A DNA stretch of 64,000 bases from positions 62,001 to 126,000 of the forward strand of contig VZSF01003319.1 of NCBI GenBank assembly GCA_013398295.1. Reading direction: 5' to 3'. Shown here in pieces: positions 12,621 to 24,114 of this stretch (its first letter is position 1; each line of letters starts with the position of its first letter). Under the pieces are notes generated by a model. It worked only from the letters and a program-made list of their open reading frames with translations. It made no database searches and was not told where the DNA came from. Source of the DNA: Chionis minor. Taxonomy: Eukaryota; Chordata; Aves; Charadriiformes; Chionididae. The translations under genes and the position numbers were made by a program.

Positions 12621-15600
12621 AGACTGGGAGCACGGCTTTTTTTTGACAGAACTGTAATTCCCTCCGTCCCCTTGCCAGCACTCACTGCTGCTTCAGACCC
12701 ACTGAGCCCAACTGGCCACAGGAGCACTCCTACCAACTAGCCCATAAGTCAGAGCAAACCAGGTTAGGACAGACCTTCCTCTACCGCTACATGCCTTTGG
12801 TTCATTTTAGGTGCAATGACCTGAATCTGGAAATGCTTCAGTAACAACACGATAACAGGTATGTATTTCCAGGGCCAGTGCTCTATTTGTTTTTCCTGAC
12901 TTTGTATCCTTTGTTTATAGGTATAATGCACATTTCTGGCAAGTTTCTGTAAGTTCTGGCATCAGCAGTGCCTGCAGGTGGTAACGTTTTAGCCCACCAA
13001 GAGCTGTGAACAGAAACAGATGCCAATCCGCACTGCAAACTCGGGTTGGCTTTGCCCGGGCTGTGCGTCCACACAGCTGAAAGTATCGTGGTCCCCCTTC
13101 TCTTTGTGCATGCGAGGTTCCTGGGGAACCCAAGACACAAAAAAAACCCAACGGGGACATGCCCAGTGAGCGTGCCAGAACCTGGCTAACTATGCATAGA
13201 CATAACTACAGACCTCCACATCTGCAGAGCTACCGCTCCACAGAACTAACACTGCATGAGAGACCCCTGTGGGTTCTGGTTTTTCCAAAAACGTGGCTAA
13301 ATCCTCTTCTGCGAGGAACTGAATTCTGAAAGTGTCTTCCTTGATAAGAGACATAAAAACATAAATAACAAGTTGTTCTGACATTGTGACAAGATGAGGT
13401 AGGTGCTGAGAGGTTACACAGAGAGCTCTGTCAAGTTCAAATTAAAATGTGATCCTGAAAGTCCTGGGCAACAAACGATAGGACTGTGGGAGAGTATTTG
13501 TGGGACAGTTTCATATAAATTTTACTTGTTATTCTACCCTTTGCGAGTCTTTCCCTTTTAGCTGTATTTTGAGACACAATACAGGAGCAATGGCTGTGTC
13601 TGACCTAAAGCAGCTATCTCTACATTCTCACGGTCTGTTTTAGGCTCGCTGTTTGGTGGTTATCATTCCTCAGATCCTTCCTGTTCATTACTTCTCCACC
13701 TCACACACAAATCTGCTCAAAGAATAATTTAAAAATTCTGCTTACTCCCATTTCTCACTTCCTTGGGGAAAAAGAAAGCAGAGTGGGAGTCAAACACTTT
13801 TAGCACAGATGCTGTCGTAACAGAAGCTAAGCCATTTTGTCCTTGATTTGAGGTGAAGCGGAAAAAAAAAAAGGGGGGGGGGAGCACTGGAAGACTTGCC
13901 TCTTTTGAAAGCATAACTAAGATCTAAAATTAAAATTACCTTTCAGTTTGAACAACTGAATGTAATAATTGAGAACCCCAAATTAAAGGTCTAACTTTTG
14001 AAAATCTGTAAGGTCTCTCTGAGGACAACATATGGTGCTTAAAGCACATTATGACTGAAGGAAGCTAATATAAATAGAACTATTTGTGTAAAAAGGCCTG
14101 TCAATGAAGTACTTCCAAACCAAAAAAGCAATTGCTTTAGAAGAGCATTCCATGCTCTTCTTTAGCGTGACCTTGTTAAACCCCTGAATATTTCAGTGTT
14201 GGTACATCTCTAATCCAAATACAGTATTGCAAGGTACAGTGTAAAGCTATTAATGCAAATTGCCAGCACAATAAGATGACAGGCAGAAAACATTTGAAAA
14301 ATGTTACACCTGGATTTAAAGTGCCACAATCCACTGCCTTATATATATGTCTATAAAATGCTAAATTAAAGCTACATGCTTAAGGGGTAGGTTTTGACAT
14401 ATTTTAAAAATCAGTCTATGACGGGGAAAATAGCTGCTTCCCCTCTTCCCCCTTATTTCACAGCTGGAATGGCTCACTTGAAAATTTTGCTTTCTGCCTA
14501 TGCCAGTCTGGGAAGTCTTTAACACTAACACACAAAGAAACAGACACACACACACTCTCCCAAAACTGATGACAAGAGTTAGTGGGCTCTGCTGCATCCT
14601 TATGCATCTAACTCTCATAATTTCAGCATAGATGTAATGATATTTCTAGCTGAAATACTGAACACTGATCTATAAAGTAATATGAAACTATTTGCTTGAA
14701 GCTAACAAAATACTTACCGTTAAAAAAAAAATTCTTTGTGAGATTGCCTAATGAGCAGACTACAGACGCGGCTGGCAAAATGTAAAATCAACATATTTGT
14801 TACTTTTTTTCATTAAAACTTTCTTATATGCTTTTCTGCTTTCTGATCATCAAAATGCACCTTCCAGATACACTTGCTTTGATCACGGAGAAAGTCTGTT
14901 GGTAAAACTAAAAAAATAAGTGCAGAGTCCAGGTCTTATTTATGCTATGTTTATGTAGCACCTCTGGGTGTTTTTTTAATCTAATGTTGCAGCATCATGT
15001 AACGCAGCAATGTAAAAAAGTAAGAAAAAACATTTTCATCTGGCTACCCGGCACGTTAAGCAGTGTTCACCCAGAATTCTGAAAAAAGTGATATCCATAG
15101 ACAACCGTAACATTTCTTCTGGTACTCCCTGTTTGTGGGTGGGAAGCACGAGATACTGCAGAGGGACACAAAAAAAGTCACCACCAGGAATTCCACAAGC
15201 CCCTGACAAAAACTGGGAAGGAAAATTAGAGCGCTGCACTCACCTGTTTTTCATCCAACCAGGCAATGCCGTATGACAGTGGTACAAACTGTTTTGAGAA
15301 CTTCTGGAATTGCTTTTTCACTACTGTAATGAAGACTGTGGTGTTGCTTTAAAAAGAAAATCCATAATGTATAGTCTTACACTTAATGCTTTTGTGTTTA
15401 CTACAATAGTCCATTGGCCCTTGAAAAAGTTATTGACTCAGTATAATAAAACTTTTCAGTACAACATTGCAACGATATTTGGGCCTCATATGCACACAAA
15501 ATGATTCATATTTTTAAATCATAATAACCTTTGTCTTAAGAAAGTATACTCCTTAACAACTCTAAGTCAGTTAGGCTGCATACCAGCTTGTACTTAGCCC

Positions 15601-16238
15601 CCAGCTTGATTACCTCATTTTAAATAACAGGATTTCATGAAAACTGAGACAAATTTACTTTCATATGTTCATAGCATTATGAATTAATAATAATTGGCCC
15701 CTCTGTTTTTCTTAAAGTCGCTATGAAGGAATGTTGGAACTGTTCTTTCAAGACCTTTTTTGCTTTTCGTACCGATTTCACAGCCCGTTCCTGAAATGGC
15801 ACATATATTTTTGCCATCAACATATCAGTTTGGGATTTTATTTGCAGGAAATATATCAGAAAGCTGTCATAAAAGTTCCTGCTTTGAATCATTTATTGGG
15901 AGAGTGTTTTCCTTCCAGCCAGAATTTTAAACTCCAAACCTCTTCCCAGACTTGTGTGCTTTAGTCTGTCACTTTGCACAAATATTATCACAAAGAAAGA
16001 AGTGTTAGTGTTGGCAGTTTATATTAATGACTCTTTGAAGACCTGAAAGCCATAACTTTGTTCTTTACAGAAAACTCACCTAAACAACCTGATCCCCTCA
16101 CTCTTGCTTGGCCTTGGAGATGCTCATAGAGCATGTCCCTACTCCATACACAGGAGAACACCTCCAGCTGGAGGGACTGTGAGTGTTATCTTCCCCAGGC
16201 CAGACCTCATCACTTTGTTGATACAGCCTGACAAAGAC
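12621..16238. other. Noncoding unique sequence
   Basis: Unique DNA with a tract of eleven A followed by ten G at 13862-13882. Short frames at 12880-13160 and 15040-15280 overlap on both strands and match nothing recognised. No gene is supported. Confidence 0.6.
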
Positions 16239-16255
16239 AAAAAAAAAAAAAAAAA
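16239..16255 (+). repeat. Poly-A tract (17 A)
   Basis: A pure run of seventeen A. No retroposed gene or CR1 3' end lies directly upstream, so it reads as a simple tract and not as the tail of a processed copy. Confidence 0.85.
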
Positions 16256-19200
16256 GAGTTTCCAGTTCTTCCCAGAAGGCAAGGTAATTGAGTGGAAACC
16301 TACATTAACTGTAACAGCTCACATAACTGATATATGAGTTTGGCAGATATGCTCAGAGAACCTCTCCCTGGGTTAAGTATGGACACATAATTGGTAAATG
16401 TTTCAAAAAGCTTTTGCGTTCTTGGCATGCCTGCAGACAGAGCTTGAGGTACTTACGACACATTACTTTTGAATATCTGGGTGTCCACAAATATTGGCTG
16501 CCTTGATGGATCTGGCAAGAAAGGCACAGGAATTTCAGGTTACTAGTTTTGTACCAAGATGGCTATGGGTGTCCATCTTGGATACTTCACATGCATTAAC
16601 TGTCAGTCTGTCTACCTATCTACCTAGCTTTTTGTAGATCTAAGCATATAATTGTGAATGCCGATTATTTCTAGTCTTTTGGGCTTCATACTAATAAAAG
16701 ATGCTTAGCATCTTCTGGAAAGAGGACTCCACATGTACACAAAATTTGCTAGTGTTAAAAAAAAAATCCACAGAAAGGTGCTACTTACATGATTTCTTCC
16801 AGCATCTGACAATCCTAATTAAAATAATGTTTGCAACAAGATGGTGGTTACTTAATTGTTATGGCTGTCTAACCTTGCATCCTCCATATTAGTGTTGAAC
16901 AAGTGTCTCTGTAATCAGACACACGACAAATTTAACGGTTAATACTTTCTGCTGAGTGTTTTGGTCTGTCTCTGTGTTATGTACGGTTGAGAGGTTTTTC
17001 AGCCTATGCTTTTTTTGGCCATATGGTATATTTGACTGCTTTTTTTCCCCATTAATCTTTCAGCAATCCAGACAAATGCAGTTCTGTGCCTCTCCTGGTC
17101 TCTTGACCCTTAAACACTGCCACCTTACAACGCAGAATTATGGTCTGGTTCCAAGGAACCTGGCTCTTCCTGAAGCACGACATCGAGGGCAGTCATAGCT
17201 GTTGTGTGGCTGAGTCCTTTACAAGGTTCAGATGGTAAATATTTAACTACTCCTCTTTGTTGTCTGTCTTTCCGGCTTTAACAGTATTTCACAAAGTGAG
17301 ATTGTCCTTCTAGCAGCAGGTTGTGACAAGGCTGTACCATCTTTTCTTTCCCTATTCCTTTTTCTCTTTCCTTTTCAATTTGAGGATGCCAGCTGCGCCT
17401 TGTTAAAAGGTCATGTTACCAAATCTCTTTGCTTTAGCGCTCATAAATTCCCCCTCCCTGTAAAGGTATCAGATATATTTTGTCTTTTTATACAAATAGT
17501 AATAAAGTTTACTAATAAACAGATTTGGTTTTCTTGTTTGGTTAGAAACATAGGGTTCCTAATACACTTTATGGCATTACATGAATGGACACTAAGTTCT
17601 ACTTTACAGCCAAATTAAATAAAACCTCTTTCCTGAAAGATGTGCTATAGAACTTAAACTTTAAGGACAGTTCCTATGGAGAGTTTAGGAACCATGACAG
17701 TTGTGTGGAATTTAGGGAACTAGATCTATCTGCAAAACTGTAGACCAGAAAGACACTTAGCAATTGCAAAAGTGAGGAAAGGGTCTTCATTTTCTTAATG
17801 TTAAATGCTGTTAAATGCTGCTGCTGAAGGGCTGGTAGTATTTAGAAAAATGGAAGAGAGAAAATCTACATAATCCAAAGGAAGTACACAGCAATTATTG
17901 GCCCCTAAATAACAAGTTGCTTCTTACAAGGTTGATAGCTGAAACCTGAGCTACATGCTCTGGAAATGCCCTAAGCCGGGGTACCCTTGTAACAACCAGC
18001 ACACTCTGCCAGTAATCCGTCCTGTTGTTCATCCTTGATTCATATTGGCCCATCTTGCACTATTTCTGCTCTTTTCCTTTTTTTTGTTCACATGAGCAAT
18101 AAGCTCTCTAGGGTAACAGTGCAGCAAATGAAGCAGCACCCCTTGGGGAATTGGTCTGTGTACTTTACAAATACCCTTCGGTACACTTTTAAAACTGATC
18201 TATTTTGGTTATGATTTTCCTGATGAAAGAACGTCAGTTTGAAGTTTGTCCTTTGAGAGACTCAGTATCTTTTGTTTCTGCTGATGAAGGACTGCCGTTT
18301 GTTGTCTGCTGCTGGTTCTTTTCGCAATGATTGACATCCAAAAGCTTCCCAAACAGAGTAACTTAGAAGAAAAAAGAAAAGATTACACAGACAAATATTT
18401 AAGCTAAAATGACAAACAGAAAGAGTACAGTTTGTACTAAAAAAAAAAAAATAATCAAAAAGGGGAGGAATATGAGAGGCTTTGTATTCTTTTGTATTAA
18501 CTTTAATCTATCAACTCCTAAGTCTTTAAATCTGATATGGGTCCCGTTCAATAAGATATTTAAGCAATACCAGAAGTGCTTAAAGTAAGACACACATACG
18601 AGTTGCTCAATGTTATAAAAATCTTATCTCAAAAGATAAAATTTTTGGCCTTTTTTTTCTCCCCTGCTCCATGTTCTGTTTCAAAGGAGTTACTGTCTAG
18701 CCTCACCTTCCATCACCAGACACAACTATTACAGTACTCTTTCTACCCAAAATAAATGATACAGAAGTAATGTGATAGCTTGGTGACCAAGGCAATGACA
18801 AATGAAATGTTTTTAAGAGTGACCATTCACTATAAATTTCACCTCTTACAGATGTTGTATATTAGACATCGTCAGTAAGTAAATCTTGTTATATCAGAAA
18901 TCTAATCATTGCCAGAGTCCTTTTGAAGCCTTAGAGAAACTTATTAGCAAAGGATTTATGGCAATTCTGAATTGCTTTCAGAAAGGTACATCACATTTGC
19001 AGCTGGGACCCAGCGTGTAGAACAGCTGTACTGACAGTGTCCTTGTACTAGAGTGCTGTCATCCTGGCAGCTCTCTAAAACCTAAAAGCATCTGGTTCAC
19101 ATTTAATTTTTGTACCCAGATGACTGCATTATCTGCATTACATTTTAACATAGGATGTTTCATTCATTATTTATTGTACATAGATGTTCAAAAGCCAGCA

Positions 19201-19399
19201 ACTTTGTGTATGCCACAAACCCCTCACCCGCACTATGAGCTTGTTTACGTACATTTTTGGTAAATTACTTCAGGTCGATTAAAAAACAAAAGCAGAGTTT
19301 TCTCTGTGAATTTATGCAAAACTGATTGAGCAGATTAAATGCTTGAAAACAACTGCATTTCATACTGGAAAAATGCCATTACTGTTCTACTAGTTCTCT
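16256..19399. other. Noncoding unique sequence
   Basis: AT-rich DNA. It contains a 9-bp perfect inverted repeat (CCAAGATGG/CCATCTTGG, 16554-16581) and a small TTAAATGCTG tandem pair at 17801-17820. No gene was recognised. Confidence 0.6.
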
Positions 19400-19800
19400 G
19401 ACAACTTACAGCGTATATCTAAGTTGAACGCATCGCTAACTCTGACACGCAAAGTCATTCCCTTCCCCTGTCACGGGCATAATGTGATGCTTACAACAGC
19501 CAACGCATGTCAGCCTCGTTTTGTTAACAGCGAATGTTCAGGATGAAATACTGTAATTTCTTAATTTTATTATTGAAGATGAGTGTCTGGTACCAACTGT
19601 GAAATTGGGAAAGAATGAAGAAGAGCCTGTTGCCTCATCACCTGTTGCCTCAGAAATCTGAAGACCGATTCCAATTCCAGTTGCAAAGGAAAACGTATTT
19701 CAGATAAAGTAATTCCACGAGCAAAATGGCGATGTGATAGAATTCGAATTTTGCAAGTGCCTTTTGCATTATTTACCGACATTGACAATGCATCTGGAAG
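19400..19800. promoter_or_regulatory. Possible conserved noncoding element
   Basis: CpGs are retained at several places in otherwise AT-rich, repeat-free sequence (19410-19530 and 19725-19785), with TTTTATTATTGA near 19565 and AAAATGGCGATGTGA near 19725. A direct repeat CCTGTTGCCTCA occurs twice near 19626-19652. This resembles enhancer-type sequence, but there is no independent support. Confidence 0.15.
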
Positions 19801-22136
19801 AAACAGGGATTTGGGGAACTAGCATTTCACCTTGTAGAAAACAGAAAAATCTTAAATTAGCAGACTGGCTGAGGGGCACCTGAAATACCGTAAAGTCTTT
19901 ACAAGCAGCACCTCACAATCACCTACACTTAAATAAGCTCTTGAAGAATCTTAAACAAATTCTTGCATTATTTTCCTACAGCAGCATGGCAAAAAGATGG
20001 TTGTATAGCAGCATTATATTGATTTACCAGTATTCTTTTGGCAAGCACCTGTAAATTCCAGACATGCGATGGATACCAGTTTCCAGCCATCTCCTGACAT
20101 CATCAAAGAGGATGACTGTGTGATCTTTTTCTTGTATTATTACAAATCATTAGCAACACAGGAAAGTCATAATAGCAAAACTGTTGCAAAACCATGGATG
20201 CATTTGCATTTTTCCAAGTTTACGAAATGCGGTGTTTATGTTTGGTCTTCCAGAGAGAGCCCAGTTCAACAAAGGGAATCTAGAGGAACTGTTCCCTTTT
20301 TGTCAGGTAGTACAGGAGTTTTGATCATTAAGATGAGTCTGAATCATTTTATTAATTGCTTTTTTCCAAGTACAGAATTAAAATTAAATGTAATTTATAA
20401 TTCATATAAATAAATTTAATTTTAAATTTAATATACGGGAAAATATGAGAAAATAAATAGTAAAACATGGGAATTTATCATATATTCTTAAGAGGTACAT
20501 TTGACATCCTAGGAACTAATCTTTCAGGACGCGTAAATGAAAAACAGTATCTTGGATTACACAAAGTGGCATGCCTATTTGACAGCAGAGACTTCTGAAA
20601 TTCATGATATATACCAATCTCTGCCTTCAAGCTGCATTTCTGGGCAAATAACTGCCCTGTGCTACCTTACTAGCTCTCATTTTGATCTAGGTTTTATTTG
20701 CTTCAAACAACAAAATATTGCTCATCTCATCTCTTCTGACATCTGTCCATTACTGGTCAACCGTTCCCAATTTGAGATTGGAAAATTATTCACCTACAAT
20801 TTTATTTTTGCAAGCACATGAACTGTCTTTCATATTCCAACCTACCTAAGTTACAATAGCACTTTGAACAAAATAGTGGAAGAGAGTAACTAATTCTTTG
20901 AACTGTAGATTGCAAACTGCATCAAGTTGCCCACAGAAGAGTTTTTATTCATGGACTGTTCAACCATTTTAGAATTAGATTTTTTTTTTTTTCCCCCCAG
21001 TTACAGAAATCTACTTTCTAAAATACTACATTAAAATTCACAGAATGCTTGAATATAAATTTCAGGGATATATATTTCCAGGGATATATATCTCTCCAGC
21101 TATATTGCTGGGATAGATTAAATGGAATATAGTGTTTTAAACAGGCATTTTAAAGTTCTCAGGGAAAACAATGTTTATGCTGGAAGAAAATATAACCTGA
21201 AGGTATATATCACAAATATCCTTCACTCAGCAGTATAAAGTAACTGACTAGAGCAGCAGAAGACCAAGATGAGATTTCCTGGTGTCTTCATACAATATTG
21301 AAGCCCAGCATGACTTTTATTGTTGAGCCATGAATATACTTCTCAAAGGATAAAGCTTTTTGTCCTTCCTCTCTTGAGGATAAATTGCCCACGGGGTTTT
21401 CTGGTTATTTTATTCTGGCTGTAGGAAAATACAGAAAAATTTTCATCTTTGTCCTAACCTTGATTTTTTATTTTTTTTTCCCCTCCCCATTTCTGAGCCA
21501 TTTAAAAGTTTTGCCAGGGCTCCTTCAATTAGCCCAGTTTATTAAAAAAAAAATTACGGATATAGGAAGAGAAACAGCTTCCCCCCATGCAGCTGCTATG
21601 GGAGGAAAAAAAAAAGTGTCCAGCAACTGATGTTGTTGTTTTCCTTATGTTGGCTCTTCCTCTGAGGAACCCACAGAGAGTGACACTGATGCTCTCCCTG
21701 GAACATACAGCTCCTCCTTTCAATCCCTGCACTGATAAACCAGTGCTTAAACGGCCGCTGAATCTCCTTCAGGGAATGGAAGGCATTAAGAAGGGAAGAA
21801 AGAGACACTCTAACTAATTCTGCTCCAGAACAAAACAAAATAGAAAATGATTCACTCTTTGTAAAGAGCTAACTCTGTTCTGAACCTTTGCTGCACAGTT
21901 GTTTGAAGGCCAAAGTGCTCGATGTCAAAGCGGTAAAATTCCTGACAGGGGACATTACAGTGGTTGTTAATCGCCAAAGGGGTTTGTATAAGGCAGCCCT
22001 TAGAAAAGATATACACGCGCAGTATCCCTGTTACTGTCATGGCACGTACTGTATAAAATTTATTGACCCTTAGTTGTTAAAAGCCCTGTGATCCAGAGCC
22101 TGTTATCTGTGTGCAGCCAGGAATAAAGCAGGGAGA
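19801..22136. other. Noncoding unique sequence
   Basis: Strongly AT-rich. A short tandem of two TTTC(C)AGGGATATATA units lies at about 21060-21091. A TATAAAA string at 22052-22058 lies about 80 bases before the CpG-dense patch that follows. Frames near 21530-21840 overlap on both strands and are not credible genes. Confidence 0.6.
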
Positions 22137-22358
22137 CGTGGTCATGCCTTTAGGCTGATCGGCTGCGGGGAAGCTGGCAGGAGCCGGAGCTGGGGAGGGA
22201 CATCGTGCTGCTGGCTGAAATCAGCCCGGGCTGGATCCGCGGCCAGGAAAGGCAAAGTCTGATGGAGCAGCACGTGCTGAAACAGACGTACTCCATCAAG
22301 ACAAACCCTGGGATTGCGCGTGATCTCGGATCACATTTCCCCAGCTAAAGCGTAGACG
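22137..22358. promoter_or_regulatory. Small CpG-island-like patch
   Basis: By hand count these 222 bases hold 15 CpG, 57 C and 75 G. That gives about 59% GC and an observed/expected CpG ratio of about 0.78. It passes the classical CpG-island thresholds (over 200 bp, over 50% GC, ratio over 0.6) in an AT-rich neighbourhood. Such patches are often unmethylated promoters or enhancers, including those of long noncoding RNAs. A TATAAAA lies about 80 bases before it on the plus strand. There is no coding frame of note. It could also be a decayed CpG-rich repeat that I do not recognise. Confidence 0.4.
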
Positions 22359-23906
22359 TTGCTTGATATTGAAACAAATAAGAGTTATGCATAGTTACTT
22401 CGGAATAAAACAGTTCCATAGTGCTTCAACAGCCATAATGGTAAGAACCAAAGCGAGATGCCTAATCCACATTAAACCTGAAATACCATTGTTAATGATT
22501 TCCCTGCCATCCCACTGCAACGGCAGAACAGATAATATGAATTTTCTGAAATTTACAACTATTGGTATTTGTACTGGCCTCAGGAAAATAAAACAGATGC
22601 ATCAGCCATCTTCCCCCCCCCTGCCCCTCCATAAACACAGGTGCTTAGACAAAGCTTTCCCTAAAATAAACACCTACTTTGGGGAGTTAAATCTGGATTT
22701 AAACTGACCAAGTAAACCTGAAATCAGTGAGAAGTTAAAACATTAAAAACTTAGGTAAGCTCAAAGTCTATTTTACCCAGGTCCTGAGTTTTAAGCAATT
22801 TCCTTCATTCTTTTAAAAGCATATATCCTTCATCAGCTGTTGGTAATATTCTTCCTGTCATGATACATTCGTCGTTTTATGTGCCTTCTATTTGGGACTG
22901 GAATCACCCTACAGTCTGGTTATCCACTTCAAAGCCTACAAGCTCTTCCTGACTTAGTTCCTACCATGATGCTGCTGAGAATGACTTGCCTACCTTCTGC
23001 TCTTCACAGGGAAAGCAGTCTTGCTGTAAACCAACTTTGCTAGAAAGTACTGAGGAGCTAATAAAAGCCATAATTTCTCACAATAATATTACTAAAGCGA
23101 GTTTGTGCAAAGCTTTGAACAAAAGAAAGAACGAAAAAAAAAAAAGATTATTTTTTTGCCAAGTTTTGGTGATTTTGTAGTTCCTTGGAACTACTTCAGT
23201 GATTTCACAAAACCTCAGGTCTGGTCATTTGGGTTTTCTTCCTCTGCTCCACACATTCCCCTCTACACTCCCTTGATCTTTGGCCAGCTCCCTGGAGCTG
23301 GATCCAGACAGGTGGTGGCTGGTGCCATACTTTGTGAGCCTCCCCAGCGAAATGTGCTGCCTATGAAGGACTATGGGAAGTCCAAATTAATATAGAAAAA
23401 AATCCCATTATATTTAAAGTTATTAAGTAATATATACGCTTTCTAGTATCTACTCCTTTTGTTCCATCTTATGCTCACCCTTGCTGGGGGTGTGGGGTGT
23501 GCTGTTTGTCCCTCTGTGTCCCAAGATCCACAGTGCCCAAGGAATTTGTAGCAGAAGGATTACATCCACTCGTTAGCATCCTGAGGGCTTTGCTGGGAGG
23601 AGCATGGTGCGGTTTTATTTCTTTTCGGTCTTGGACCTGCCCAGGGCTATTATTTCATGTTTTCTTAAAGCAGCCTGCTAACTTGCACTTTTTTCCCCAC
23701 TGGATCCCACCTACAGCTTGACAATCCTCACCCTTTCACTGTTCAAGACACACAACAGCTTCCCACAGCCCCACTTATGAGAAAAGGTCTTTTGCTTGTT
23801 ATGCAGGGAGTGCGCAGGCTTGCTAGACCTTTACCACCTTTGTTATGTGCAGAGATAAGCCCAAACAAGGTAGGCAATTGTCTTCTGACAGACAGACAAT
23901 TGCTAT
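22359..23906. other. Noncoding unique sequence
   Basis: Mixed composition, with a C10 run near 22613 and an A-rich run near 23135. Moderately GC-rich at 23210-23370 and 23480-23660. No recognised gene or mobile element. Confidence 0.55.
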
Positions 23907-24114
23907 CGCAGCTGGAAACAAGCTAAAATGAACTCCGGCCAAGGCGAGTGCCGAGGCCAGCGCTGGTGAGTTCATACACAGCACGCGGCCTTTAGTAAAA
24001 TCAGAAATAATCATATTTGCTGAGCCGCAGCAGCGGCTAGCACCCAAGTGTTGATCCGCTTCCATTTTGCCAGATCTCTGTACGGCGTTTAAAGTTAGAC
24101 AACCAGGCTTTTCG
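23907..24114. promoter_or_regulatory. CpG-dense patch
   Basis: Thirteen CpG in 208 bases at about 51% GC by hand count, roughly the number expected without CpG loss. The run includes CAGCGCTGG, GCACGCGGCC, GAGCCGCAGCAGCGGC and TACGGCG, with an AT-rich core (AGAAATAATCATATTTGC) in the middle. This mix is typical of enhancers or small promoters. The regulatory role is inference. Confidence 0.28.

Noticed and set aside
16554..16581. Perfect 9-bp inverted repeat CCAAGATGG/CCATCTTGG
   Set aside because: Stems of nine bases with short loops are expected about two or three times in this length. No other support.
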